DNA of 64,000 nt from Pinisolibacter aquiterrae (GCF_019160155.1 NZ_JAFNIH010000032.1:1-64000), one strand, 5' to 3'. Shown: positions 45,103-57,866, counted from the stretch's first letter. Numbers and translations are program-made. The notes: generated by a model not told the origin, from the letters alone.

Positions 45103-46458
45103 ATGATCGATCCGACCGAGACCCGCCCGTGGCTCGCCATCCTCGGCCTCGGCGAGGATGGGCTCGACGGCCTGTCGCCCGCCGCGCGCCGCCTGCTCGA
45201 CGGCGCCGAACTCGTCGTCGGCGGTAAGCGTCATCTCGCGCTGATCGGCGAGACGCAAGCCGAAAAGCTCGCCTGGCCCTCTCCGCTCACCGATGCCTTC
45301 CCGGCGATCCTCGCCCGGCGCGGCCACCCCGTGGTGGTGCTCGCCTCGGGCGATCCCTTCTCCTACGGCGTCGGCTCGCTCCTCGCTCGCGCCGTGCCGC
45401 CGACCGAATACGTGACCCTGCCGGCGCCGTCCGCCTTCTCGATGGCGGCGGCGCGCGTCGGCTGGGCGGTGCAGGACTGCGCGCTCGTGACCCTGCACGG
45501 CCGCGCCTTCGAGAAGATCGTGCCCCATCTCCAGCCCGGCCGCCGCATCCTGGTGCTGTCCTGGGACGGCACCACGCCGCTGCGCCTCGCCGAGCACCTG
45601 ACCAAGAACGGCATGGGCCGCTCGAAGCTGATCGTGCTGGAGGCCATGGGCGGCGCCCGCGAGCGGGTCAATTCGGCGCTGGCGCAGGATTTCGCCCGCG
45701 AGGATCTCGATCCGCTCAACACCGTGGCGATCGAGGTCGTCGCCGACGCCGACGCCCGCGTCCTGCCGCTGGCGAGCGGCATCCCGGACTCGTTCTTCGA
45801 GAACGACGGCCAGATCACCAAGCGCGAGATCCGCGCCGCGACGCTGTCGAAACTCGCGCCGCGCCACGGCGAACTCCTGTGGGACGTCGGCGCCGGCACC
45901 GGCTCGATCTCGATCGAATGGATGCTGGCGAGCCCCCACAATCGGGCGATCGCCATCGAGCCGCGCGCCGATCGCCTCGACCGCGTCACCCGCAACGCCG
46001 CCCTCTTCGGCGTGCCCGATCTCGTGCCCGTCCAGGGCTTCGCCCCCGCAGCGCTCGAGCGCCTGCCGACCCCGAACGCGATCTTCCTCGGCGGCGGCGG
46101 CTCCGACCCCGACCTCGTTCGCCTCTGCATGGAACGTCTGGCGCCGGGCGGCCGCCTCGTCGTCAACGCCGTGACCATCCAGACGCAGGCCGAGGTGATC
46201 GCCGCCTTCGAGGCCCACGGCGGCGATCTCGTCCAGATCTCGATCGCCCGCGCCGTCCCGATCGGCCGCTTCCACGGCTTCCGCCCGGCCATGCCGATCA
46301 TCCAGTGGACGTGGCCGAAACCGGCCGGGACCGCTGTGGAAAACCCCGTGGACAACCGCGGGACGACCGTGGGGACGACCTTGGGGACGAACGGTGGAGA
46401 TCACCCCGCGAATCTCGGGGAGAACGATGTGGACATCCTGGGGGAGGACGGTGCATGA
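45103..46458 (+). CDS. cobL: precorrin-6Y methyltransferase/decarboxylase CobL
   Basis: CobL methylates C5 and C15 and decarboxylates the C12 acetate of the corrin ring precursor. Of 451 residues, the N-terminal CbiE domain (about 1-210) has ILGLGEDGLDGLSPAAR, VVVLASGDPFSYGVGSL and VTLHGR. The C-terminal CbiT domain has the SAM motif LLWDVGAGTGSISIEWM and FLGGGGSDPDLV. The family sequence ends around residue 406 (MPIIQWTWPK). A tail of about 45 residues rich in Gly, Thr, Asn and Asp follows, coded by degenerate GTGGGGACGACC-like repeats. The start at 45103 has AGGAG upstream; a GTG three codons earlier is less likely. The stop overlaps cobE. Confidence 0.93.
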   Translation: MIDPTETRPWLAILGLGEDGLDGLSPAARRLLDGAELVVGGKRHLALIGETQAEKLAWPSPLTDAFPAILARRGHPVVVLASGDPFSYGVGSLLARAVPPTEYVTLPAPSAFSMAAARVGWAVQDCALVTLHGRAFEKIVPHLQPGRRILVLSWDGTTPLRLAEHLTKNGMGRSKLIVLEAMGGARERVNSALAQDFAREDLDPLNTVAIEVVADADARVLPLASGIPDSFFENDGQITKREIRAATLSKLAPRHGELLWDVGAGTGSISIEWMLASPHNRAIAIEPRADRLDRVTRNAALFGVPDLVPVQGFAPAALERLPTPNAIFLGGGGSDPDLVRLCMERLAPGGRLVVNAVTIQTQAEVIAAFEAHGGDLVQISIARAVPIGRFHGFRPAMPIIQWTWPKPAGTAVENPVDNRGTTVGTTLGTNGGDHPANLGENDVDILGEDGA

Positions 46459-46859
46459 CGTCGCGCTTTCTCGCCGTCGGCATCGGCTGCCGCTCCGGGG
46501 TCGCCGGCGCGGTGATCGCCGAACTGATCGAGACCGCGCTCGAGCGCGCGGCCGAGCCGACGCTGCCGGTCGCTCTCTTCACCGTGCTCGACAAACAGTC
46601 CGAGGCCGGCATCGCCGAGGCCGCCGTCCGGCTCGGCTTTCCCCTCGTCCACCTGCCGCGCGTCGCGCTCGAGACGGTCGCGGACCGGGTCGAGACCCGC
46701 TCGGAGAAGGTGGTCGAACTCTTCGGCGTGCCCTCGATCGCGGAAGGGTCGGCGCTCGCCGGAGCCGGCGCGAACGGCCGCCTCGTCGTCCCCCGCATGG
46801 CCGAGCGCGGCGCCACCGTGGCGATCGCCGTCTCCGGCGAGGGCGGCGGCACGCCATGA
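46455..46859 (+). CDS. cobE: CobE (CbiG C-terminal-like) protein
   Basis: A 134-residue protein of the CobE/CbiG_C family: [20 protein letters not shown] at the start, [22 protein letters not shown], the [23 protein letters not shown] segment and AVSGEGG near the end. CobE is needed for B12 synthesis in aerobic organisms, but its exact step is not settled; binding of an intermediate has been proposed. The ATG overlaps the cobL stop, and cobM starts 46 bases downstream. Confidence 0.9.
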   Translation: MTSRFLAVGIGCRSGVAGAVIAELIETALERAAEPTLPVALFTVLDKQSEAGIAEAAVRLGFPLVHLPRVALETVADRVETRSEKVVELFGVPSIAEGSALAGAGANGRLVVPRMAERGATVAIAVSGEGGGTP

Positions 46860-46905
46860 TCGACGCCCCGATCCCCCACACACCCGCTCCGACGAGGAAC
46901 CCGCG

Positions 46906-47676
46906 ATGACCGTCCATTTCATCGGCGCCGGCCCCGGCGCCGCCGACCTGATCACCGTGCGCGGCCGCGATCTCCTCGCGAGCTGCCCGGTGGTGCTGTG
47001 GGCCGGCTCGATCGTCTCGCGCGATCTCCTCGCCCATTGCCGTCCCGATGCCCGCATCGTCGACACCGCGCCGCTCTCGCTCGACGAGATCGAGGCGGAA
47101 TTCGTGAAGGCGCATGCGGCCGGCGAGGACGTGGCGCGGCTCCATTCCGGCGATCTCTCGGTGTGGTCGGCGATGGGCGAGCAGATCCGCCGCCTGAGGC
47201 GCCTCGCCATCCCCTATACGGTGACGCCGGGCGTCCCCTCCTTCGCCGCCGCCGCCGCCGTTCTCGAGCAGGAACTGACCCTGCCCGAGGTCGCCCAGTC
47301 CCTGGTGCTGACCCGCACCTCGGGCCGCGCGTCGGCCATGCCCGAGACCGAGACGCTGACGGCCTTCGCCGCCACCCGCGCGACGTTGGCGATCCATCTC
47401 TCGATCCACGTGCTCCCCAAGGTCGTCGCCGACCTCACCCCCGACTACGGCGCCGATTGCCCGGTCGCCGTGGTGTTCCGCGCCACTTGGCCGGATCAGC
47501 AGGTGGTGCGCGCGACGCTCGCGACCATCGAGGCGGAAGTGGCGAAATCGCCGATCGAGCGCACCGCGCTGATCCTGGTCGGCCGCGCCTTGGCGGCGGA
47601 GGATTTCCGCGACTCCTCGCTCTACGACGCCGCCTATCAGCGCCGCTTCCGGGGCCGCGATTCGCGCCCCGAGTGA
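46906..47676 (+). CDS. cobM: precorrin-4 C11-methyltransferase CobM
   Basis: An SAM-dependent methyltransferase that methylates precorrin-4 at C11. The 256 residues contain [77 protein letters not shown] and [12 protein letters not shown], diagnostic for CobM/CbiF. It lies after cobE with a 46-base gap. An inverted pair of family A repeats separates it from the convergent cbiD. Confidence 0.95.
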   Translation: MTVHFIGAGPGAADLITVRGRDLLASCPVVLWAGSIVSRDLLAHCRPDARIVDTAPLSLDEIEAEFVKAHAAGEDVARLHSGDLSVWSAMGEQIRRLRRLAIPYTVTPGVPSFAAAAAVLEQELTLPEVAQSLVLTRTSGRASAMPETETLTAFAATRATLAIHLSIHVLPKVVADLTPDYGADCPVAVVFRATWPDQQVVRATLATIEAEVAKSPIERTALILVGRALAAEDFRDSSLYDAAYQRRFRGRDSRPE

Positions 47677-47691
47677 GCGGCTCGCCCCGCG

Positions 47692-47747
47692 CGCCCTTCC
47701 CTTCTCCCCTTGCGGGAGAAGGTGCCCGAAGGGCGGATGAGGGGTCT
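47692..47747 (+). repeat. palindromic repeat, family A, left copy after cobM
   Basis: CTTCTCCC-GGGAGAAGG stem plus GCCCGAAGGGC, ending GGATGAGGGGTCT. It is nearly identical to the copy in cobN. With the inverted copy 58 bases to the right it forms a large inverted repeat between convergent genes. Confidence 0.85.
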
Positions 47748-47805
47748 GGACGTCGCCGCTCGCGACGTCGCCGGAGAGTTCATCGGATGCGCGCTCCCGC
47801 GCGCG

Positions 47806-47855
47806 CCCCCTCATCCGGCCCTGCGGGCCACCTTCTCCCACGAGGGGAGAAGGAA
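47806..47855 (-). repeat. palindromic repeat, family A, inverted right copy
   Basis: The reverse complement of family A (CCCCTCATCC ... CACCTTCTCCC ... GGGGAGAAGG) with several differences. It ends 8 bases before the cbiD stop codon. Confidence 0.8.
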
Positions 47856-47863
47856 GAGGCGCC

Positions 47864-48985
47864 TCACCCGACGGCGTGAAACCCGCTCGAGGCGACCAGC
47901 CCGCCGGCGCGGTCGAAGACCGCCACTTCGAGGTCGACGCCCGACCCGGCGAGCAGCGCCGCGCCGGTCCGCCAGCCCGCCGCCGCGATCGGCGTGCCCA
48001 GATCGAAGCCCTCCGCGCGGGCGATCTGAAGCACTTCGAGCGCCGAATTGGCGCCGCGCACCCGCGCGACGACCGCCTCCGAGGCCCCCGCCTCGGCCGC
48101 GACGCGCGCGAGAAAGTCGTGGTCGACCGAACCGCGCTTGGAATGGAGATCGGCGAGCCCCTGCGCCAGTTTCACCGCCTTGGCGATGCCGCAGGCGAGC
48201 GTCACCCGCGCCACCGGATGGGTGCGGACGTATTTGAGCATGCCACCGACGAAATCGCCCATCTCGATCAACGCCTGATCGGGGAGATCGTGCAGCGCCT
48301 GAACCGCCTTCTCCGAGGTGTTGCCGGTCGAGCCCGCGACGTGATCGAGCCCCATGGCGCGGGCGACGTCGATGCCGCGATGGATCGAGTGGATCCAGGC
48401 CGAGCAGGAGAAGGGGATGACGATGCCGGTGGTTCCCAACACCGACAGCCCCCCGAGAATGCCGAGACGCGGATTGAGGGTCTTTTCCGCGAGTTTGCGG
48501 CCATGCTCGATGCCGACCTCGACCACGAAGTCGAGCGCCCCGCCATGGGCGGCCACCACTTCCTCGAGGGCGGTGCGAATCATCGCGCGCGGCACCGGAT
48601 TGATCGCCGGCTCGCCGACCGCGATCGGCAGCCCCGGCCGCGTCACCGTGCCGACGCCCTCGCCGGCGCGGAAGACGAGGCCGGATCCGGATGCCCCACG
48701 CGTCACCCGCGCCCACACCAGCGCGCCGTGGGTGACGTCCGGGTCGTCGCCGGCATCCTTGACGACCCCGGCGAGCGCGGCCCCGTCGCCGAGCTCGGCG
48801 CGGGCGAGCGCGAAGGCCGGACGGCCTCCGCCCGGCAGGAGCACGTCGACCGGATCGGGAAAGTCGTCGCCGAGGAGCGCCGTCGCGGCCGCCTTGGCGG
48901 CGGCGGTGGCGCAGGTCCCCGTCGTCCATCCCCGGCGGAGATCGGAATTGTTCTTGATTTTCGTCGAGGCGGCGTCGTCATTCAT
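47864..48985 (-). CDS. cbiD: CbiD, cobalt-precorrin-5B C1-methyltransferase type
   Basis: CbiD methylates C1 of the corrin precursor in the anaerobic B12 pathway, the step done by CobF in the classical aerobic one. The 373 residues begin LRRGWTTGTCATAAAKAA, a CbiD hallmark. They also contain GLPIAVGEPAINPVPRAMI, LGTTGIVIPFSCSAWIHSI and STGNTSEKAVQ. The start at 48985 (MNDDAAS) gives normal length; the frame extends 32 codons upstream without protein character. It is on the strand opposite the cluster, convergent with cobM and divergent from cobA. No cobF is present in the window, so CbiD probably replaces it. Confidence 0.93.
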   Translation of the reverse strand: MNDDAASTKIKNNSDLRRGWTTGTCATAAAKAAATALLGDDFPDPVDVLLPGGGRPAFALARAELGDGAALAGVVKDAGDDPDVTHGALVWARVTRGASGSGLVFRAGEGVGTVTRPGLPIAVGEPAINPVPRAMIRTALEEVVAAHGGALDFVVEVGIEHGRKLAEKTLNPRLGILGGLSVLGTTGIVIPFSCSAWIHSIHRGIDVARAMGLDHVAGSTGNTSEKAVQALHDLPDQALIEMGDFVGGMLKYVRTHPVARVTLACGIAKAVKLAQGLADLHSKRGSVDHDFLARVAAEAGASEAVVARVRGANSALEVLQIARAEGFDLGTPIAAAGWRTGAALLAGSGVDLEVAVFDRAGGLVASSGFHAVG

Positions 48986-49146
48986 CCTGCGACTTGGTAT
49001 CTCATGGACCTCGACGCCGGTCCATGCGGTTCTGTCGATCGCCCGACGCCGGTCGGAACCGATCCCCACCGGCGTCACCACGACGAAGGGGCGGCCCCGA
49101 AAGGCGCCGCCCGCACGAAGGACGAAACGTCCCAGGAGGATACGCC

Positions 49147-49938
49147 ATGGTCGATCTCGGACCGCTCGCCGCCCACATGCCGCCTTTCGAGCCCGGCTCG
49201 GTCTGGCTGGTCGGCGCCGGCCCCGGCGATCCCGGCCTCCTCACAGCCCGCGCCATCTTCGCGCTCGGTCAGGCCGACGTGCTGGTCTACGACGCCCTCG
49301 TCGCGCCCGAGATCCTGTCGCTGGTCAATCCGGCGGCGGAACGCGAATTCGCCGGAAAGCGTGGCGGCAAACCCTCCGCCAAACAGGGCGACATCACCGA
49401 CCGCCTGATCGAACTCGCCCGCGAGGGCAAGCGCGTGCTGCGTCTGAAGGGCGGCGATCCCTTCGTCTTCGGCCGCGGCGGCGAGGAGGCCCTCGCCCTG
49501 GTGGCGGCCGGCGTGCCCTTCCACGTGGTGCCCGGCATCACCTCCGGCCTCGGCGGCCTCACCGCCGCCGGCATCCCCGCGACCACCCGCGACACCAATC
49601 AGGCCGTCATCCTGATGACCGGCCACTATGCCGTCCACGGCCCCGAGGCGATCGATTGGGCCGCCTTCGCCCGCACCGGCGTGCCGCTGATCCTCTACAT
49701 GGCGATGAACAACCTCGCCGCCATCGTCGCCGAACTGGTCGAGGCCGGCATGGCGCCGGAGACCCCGGTCGGTTTCGTCAACAAGGCGACGACGCCGGAA
49801 CAGCGCGTGCTGGTGTCGACGCTGGCCACCTGCGTCGCCGACGCCGCCGCCGCCGGCATCGAGCCGCCGACCATCACCGTGATCGGCTCGATCGTGCCGC
49901 TCCGCGCCGCCCTCGGCTACGGCGACGGTCGCCCGTGA
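49147..49938 (+). CDS. cobA: uroporphyrinogen-III C-methyltransferase CobA
   Basis: CobA (SUMT) makes precorrin-2 by methylating uroporphyrinogen III at C2 and C7, the branch point to B12 and sirohaem. The 263 residues start with VWLVGAGPGDPGLLTARA. They include VYDALVAPEIL, GKRGGKPSAKQGDI, RLKGGDPFVFGRGGEEA and VPGITSGLGG, the standard SUMT motifs. The start at 49147 has AGGAGG. It is a single-domain enzyme without the CysG dehydrogenase part. Its stop overlaps the GTG start of cobB. It is divergent from cbiD with 161 bases between starts; no second riboswitch was seen there. Confidence 0.95.
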   Translation: MVDLGPLAAHMPPFEPGSVWLVGAGPGDPGLLTARAIFALGQADVLVYDALVAPEILSLVNPAAEREFAGKRGGKPSAKQGDITDRLIELAREGKRVLRLKGGDPFVFGRGGEEALALVAAGVPFHVVPGITSGLGGLTAAGIPATTRDTNQAVILMTGHYAVHGPEAIDWAAFARTGVPLILYMAMNNLAAIVAELVEAGMAPETPVGFVNKATTPEQRVLVSTLATCVADAAAAGIEPPTITVIGSIVPLRAALGYGDGRP

Positions 49939-51275
49939 CGCCCCCCCCGAACGGCCTCCTCGTCGCGGCACTGCGCTCCGGCTCCGGCAAGACCACGGTG
50001 ACGCTCGGCCTCCTCCGGGCGCTCGCCCGGCGCGGCCTCGCCGTCGGCGGCGCCAAATGCGGCCCCGACTACATCGACCCCGCCTTCCACGCGGTGGCGA
50101 GCGGACGCGCCAGCCTCAATCTCGACAGTTGGGCGATGCCGCCCGAGCTGATGGCACGCCTCGCGACCCGGGCCGGCGCGGGCGCCGATCTGGTCGTCGC
50201 CGAGGGGCTGATGGGCCTCTTCGACGGCGTCCCCGCCGCCCCCGGCCGCAGCGGCGCCAGCGCCGACGTCGCCCGTGCCCTCGGCCTGCCGCTCCTCCTG
50301 GTGCTCGACGTCTCCGGCCAATCGCAATCCGCCGCCGCCATCGTCGCCGGGGTCCGCGCCTATGCCCCCGACCTGCCGCTCGCCGGGGTGATCCTCAACC
50401 GGGTCGGCTCGGAGCGTCACACCCGGCTCGTCGGCGACGCGATTCGCGCCCTCGGCATCGACGTCCTCGGCGCGATCCCGCGCAACCCCGACGTGGTCCT
50501 GCCCGAGCGCCACCTCGGCCTCGTCCAGGCCTCGGAGACGAGCGGCCTCGACACGCTGCTCGACCGCATGGCCGATCTCGTCGAAACCCATGTCGACCTC
50601 GATCGCCTTATCGCCGCCGCCCGGCCGCTCGTCGCCTCGCCGCCCGCCGATGCCGCGACCGCTTCGTCGATCGGCGCCATCCCGGCCCCGGGCGGACGCA
50701 TCGCCGTCGCCCGCGACGCCGCCTTCACCTTCCTCTATCCGCATCTGGTCGAGGGCTGGCGCGCCGAGGGCGCCGAGATCGCGTTCTTCTCGCCCCTCGC
50801 CGACGAGGCCCCCGACGCCGCCTGCGACGTCTGCTGGCTCCCCGGCGGCTATCCCGAACTCCACGCCGAACGTCTCGCCGCCGCGAGCGGCTTCCTCGAG
50901 GGGCTGCGCGCCTTCGCCGCCGACCGGCCGGTCCACGGCGAGTGCGGCGGCTACATGGTGCTCGGCCGCTCCCTCACCGACGCGAGCGGCCGAACCCACG
51001 CCATGGCCGGCCTGCTCGACGTCGAAACCTCCTTCGCCAAACGCAAGATGCATCTCGGCTATCGCGCCGTCGAACTCCTCGCCGACGGCGTCCTCGGCCC
51101 CACCGGCACCCGCCTCGCCGGCCACGAGTTCCACTACGCGACCATCGTCGACCCCGGCCGTGACGCCCCCTTCGCCCTCGCCGGCGACGCCTACGGCACC
51201 CCGCCGCAGCCGACCGGCAGCCGGCGCGGCCGGGTCTCCGGCTCCTTCTTCCACGCCGTCGCCCGCCGCCCCTGA
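49935..51275 (+). CDS. cobB: hydrogenobyrinic acid a,c-diamide synthase CobB
   Basis: CobB amidates carboxylates a and c of hydrogenobyrinic acid with glutamine and ATP. The 446 residues start at GTG 49935, overlapping the cobA stop. The N-terminal dethiobiotin-synthetase-like domain has the P-loop ALRSGSGKTTVTLGLL and GGAKCGPDYIDPAFH. The C-terminal class I glutamine amidotransferase domain has LPGGYPEL, the nucleophile Cys in HGECGGYMVLGR and a His near GHEFHYA. It is the last gene of the cluster and converges on nifA. Confidence 0.95.
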   Translation: MTPPPNGLLVAALRSGSGKTTVTLGLLRALARRGLAVGGAKCGPDYIDPAFHAVASGRASLNLDSWAMPPELMARLATRAGAGADLVVAEGLMGLFDGVPAAPGRSGASADVARALGLPLLLVLDVSGQSQSAAAIVAGVRAYAPDLPLAGVILNRVGSERHTRLVGDAIRALGIDVLGAIPRNPDVVLPERHLGLVQASETSGLDTLLDRMADLVETHVDLDRLIAAARPLVASPPADAATASSIGAIPAPGGRIAVARDAAFTFLYPHLVEGWRAEGAEIAFFSPLADEAPDAACDVCWLPGGYPELHAERLAAASGFLEGLRAFAADRPVHGECGGYMVLGRSLTDASGRTHAMAGLLDVETSFAKRKMHLGYRAVELLADGVLGPTGTRLAGHEFHYATIVDPGRDAPFALAGDAYGTPPQPTGSRRGRVSGSFFHAVARRP

Positions 51276-51282
51276 CGCCACC

Positions 51283-51311
51283 ATAAGAAACGGCCCGGAG
51301 CGATCCGGGCC
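51283..51311 (-). terminator. terminator of nifA (probably shared with cobB)
   Basis: The stem GGCCCGGA / TCCGGGCC closes on four bases (51292-51311). On the minus strand it is followed by GTTTCTTAT, so it best fits termination of nifA. It also lies just after cobB on the plus strand, where no T-tract follows. Confidence 0.65.
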
Positions 51312-51364
51312 GAGTGGGTCTTCAGGGAGGAACCGAAGTCTGTCGGTCGCGCCGAGCGGTCGGG

Positions 51365-53191
<1,827 letters not shown>

Positions 53192-53433
53192 GGTTCGCTC
53201 TCCTCGCCAGATCTCCCACTCCTCGATTTCCGTAAGGGAAACCGCAAGATCTGCTCGACGAGAGAAATGCTGCGCGCGACCGCACGAAATGTCACGCTGC
53301 TTTTGACGTCAGGAATCCGACACGAATGCACAAACGAAATGCATTGATTCAAAACTGGCCTGAGGAAAAATACTTACCCAGAAGTCCTAACGATCGTATA
53401 CAGAAGATGGATGCACAGCAGCATACTGAAGAG
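53192..53433 (-). promoter_or_regulatory. nifA upstream region (AT-richer)
   Basis: The 242 bases between the fixR-like stop and nifA are clearly AT-richer than the surroundings, especially 53265-53430. An inverted repeat, AATGCA-N9-TGCATT, lies at about 53325-53345. I found no convincing -24/-12 promoter, NifA upstream activator sequence (TGT-N10-ACA) or FixK box. The region probably contains a promoter or processing site for nifA, but which cannot be said. Confidence 0.4.
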
Positions 53434-54453
53434 TCAGAGCAACTGACCACCGTTGATGTTGATCTGTTCGCCGGTGATGTAGGACGCCGCCTCCGAGCAG
53501 AGGAAATGCACCAGCTCGGCGACTTCCTCGGGCCGACCCAGGCGCTTCATCGGGATGAGCGGCAGGAACTTTTCTTCCGTGCCCGGCGACAGGATGTCGG
53601 TGACGATTTCGCCCGGCGCGATCGCATTGACGCGAATACCGTGCGGCGCGAAATCATTGGCCATTTCACGGGTCAGCGCCGTCAGCGCCGCCTTGGAGGT
53701 GGCGTAGGCGGTGCCGGCGAAGGGGTGGACGCGGCTGCCGACCACCGAGGTGATGTTGACCACCGAGCCCCGCGCCGCCTTCAACTCGTCGAACAATCCC
53801 TTGGCCAGCATGATCGGCGCCAGGAGATTGACGTGAAACACCTGCATCCACGTATGCATCGGTGTCGTCATCGAATTCAGCCGCTCGCCGTTCGGCCCCT
53901 TGGGTGAGATGCCGGCGTTGTTGACGAGCGCGTGCAGCCGTCCGCCGACCCGGCGGCGAATGTCGATGATGGCGAGCGGGATCTGCTCGCGATCGCCGAG
54001 GTCGACCTGGACGTGATCCTCCGGCCCCGCTTCCCACGGGCAGCGGCTGCGCTCGAAGGGATGGCGCGAGCAGGTGACGATTCGCCAGCCCTCGTCGGCG
54101 AATTTGCGCACGATCGAATGGCCGATGCCGCGACTGGCGCCGGTCACCAGCATGGTGCGCCGCTCGCCGTCCGCGTCGAGCGCCGGGGGCACGTGGCCGT
54201 AGGCGTGGTGGTGTTCGTGATCGATTGCCCCGCCGGCGGCCGACTCGGGCCGCTTGAACGTGTGGGTGACGGGATCGTAGCCCGGCGGATAGATCGGCTG
54301 GCCGTCCGGTCCGATCGGCGGCGTATAGACATGGGTCACCGGATCGTAGCCCGGCGGATAACGGTTCGGCGCGCGCGGCCCTGGACCACCGGGAGACGGG
54401 GTCCCCTGCCCGGAATTTGGGCGATCCTTGTCGGACGGATGATCGCTGGACAT
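53434..54453 (-). CDS. fixR: FixR-like short-chain dehydrogenase/reductase with N-terminal repeat extension
   Basis: A classical SDR enzyme of 339 residues. In Bradyrhizobium an SDR named FixR lies directly upstream of nifA, and the same position here supports the name; FixR's substrate is unknown. The SDR domain (about 95-339) has the cofactor motif TGASRGIG, NNAGIS, the active-site YATSK, and a C-terminal PEEVAELVHFLCSEAASYITGEQININGG. In front lies an unusual ~90-residue Pro/Gly-rich tail. It carries two copies of YPPGYDPVTH[VT][YF], 21 residues apart, followed by a His-rich patch (DHEHHHAYGH). The start at 54453 has GAGGGA 7 bases upstream; the longer frame runs through palindromic repeats and is rejected. 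Confidence 0.75.
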   Translation of the reverse strand: MSSDHPSDKDRPNSGQGTPSPGGPGPRAPNRYPPGYDPVTHVYTPPIGPDGQPIYPPGYDPVTHTFKRPESAAGGAIDHEHHHAYGHVPPALDADGERRTMLVTGASRGIGHSIVRKFADEGWRIVTCSRHPFERSRCPWEAGPEDHVQVDLGDREQIPLAIIDIRRRVGGRLHALVNNAGISPKGPNGERLNSMTTPMHTWMQVFHVNLLAPIMLAKGLFDELKAARGSVVNITSVVGSRVHPFAGTAYATSKAALTALTREMANDFAPHGIRVNAIAPGEIVTDILSPGTEEKFLPLIPMKRLGRPEEVAELVHFLCSEAASYITGEQININGGQLL

Positions 54454-54775
54454 GGGCGTTCCCTCGAGTTCGGCGTTTCGCCGGGGCGGCGCGGGCCAAG
54501 GTAGTGTCCGCCCGTGTCGCCGACAAGGCATCCCGGGCGGAACGTCTCGTCGCGAGTCCTCTCCTTCTCCCCTCGCGAGAGAAGGCGGCCCGGCACGGGC
54601 CGGACGAGAGGGCGCGGGCGCGAGCCCGCGACGGGCGGTGCCGGAGGACTTCGCGCTCCGCGCGGCACCCCTCATCCACCCTTCGGGCACCTTCTCCCGC
54701 GAGGGGGAGAAGGAAGGATGTGCGACGCCGTGGCGAACCGTCACCCAGAGCCGGCGGCGGTCCGCTCGATCCGCC
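54454..54775. repeat. intergenic region with an inverted pair of family A repeats
   Basis: Between the serS stop and the fixR-like start lies a pair of palindromic elements. A degenerate forward family A copy is at about 54557-54612 and a well-preserved inverted copy at 54666-54717 (CCCCTCATCC ... CTTCGGGCACCTTCTCCC ... GGGGAGAAGG). A GC-rich spacer separates them. The arrangement copies that between cobM and cbiD. No gene is seen; the fixR promoter must be here or upstream. Confidence 0.75.
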
Positions 54776-57500
<2,725 letters not shown>

Positions 57501-57632
57501 GTTCGTCCGCCTGCGGGGGCGGCGTCTCGCGCACCCCCTCGATCCGACCGAGAACCGAACGGTTCACGGAAATCACCGACCTCGACGGGAGCGGACGCCA
57601 CCGCGGCCCGCGTCGAGCCGGTCGCGACGGCG

Positions 57633-57866
57633 TCAGCCGACGGTCTTCGACTTCTCGTCCTGGGGAACGGTCTCGCCCGTCTTGGCATCGATGGACTTCG
57701 GAGCGGCGGGTTTCTCGGCCACGTCGTCGTCCTGAAGACCCTTCTTGAAGCTCTTGATGCCCTTGGCGAAATCACCCATCAGGTCGGAAATCTTGCCCTT
57801 GCCGCCGAAGAACAGCAGGGCGACCGCGAGAACGATCAGCCAGTGCCAGATGCTCAGAGAACCCAT
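57633..57866 (-). CDS. tatA: Sec-independent protein translocase TatA
   Basis: TatA oligomers form the pore-forming part of the Tat system. The 77 residues have an N-terminal membrane helix ([22 protein letters not shown]), the [25 protein letters not shown] hinge and amphipathic helix, and a short polar tail. The start at 57866 is chosen over a Met ten codons upstream because it gives the canonical MGSxSIWHW beginning. It lies between scpB and tatB on the same strand. The Tat-like leader of the beta-lactamase could be a client. Confidence 0.94.
   Translation of the reverse strand: MGSLSIWHWLIVLAVALLFFGGKGKISDLMGDFAKGIKSFKKGLQDDDVAEKPAAPKSIDAKTGETVPQDEKSKTVG

Noticed and set aside
46330-46440. 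GTGGAAAAC/GTGGACAAC runs as DnaA boxes or an origin
   Set aside because: They lie within the cobL coding tail, do not match the DnaA 9-mer well, and have no AT-rich unwinding region nearby.
48986-49146. A second cobalamin riboswitch between cbiD and cobA
   Set aside because: The gap is only 161 bases and has none of the B12-box blocks; only a GC-rich hairpin and a 10-base direct repeat were seen.
53192-54560. -24/-12 promoters, NifA activator sequences or FixK boxes upstream of fixR and nifA
   Set aside because: I looked for TGGCAC-N5-TTGC, TGT-N10-ACA and TTGAT-N4-ATCAA on the minus strand and found no convincing match.
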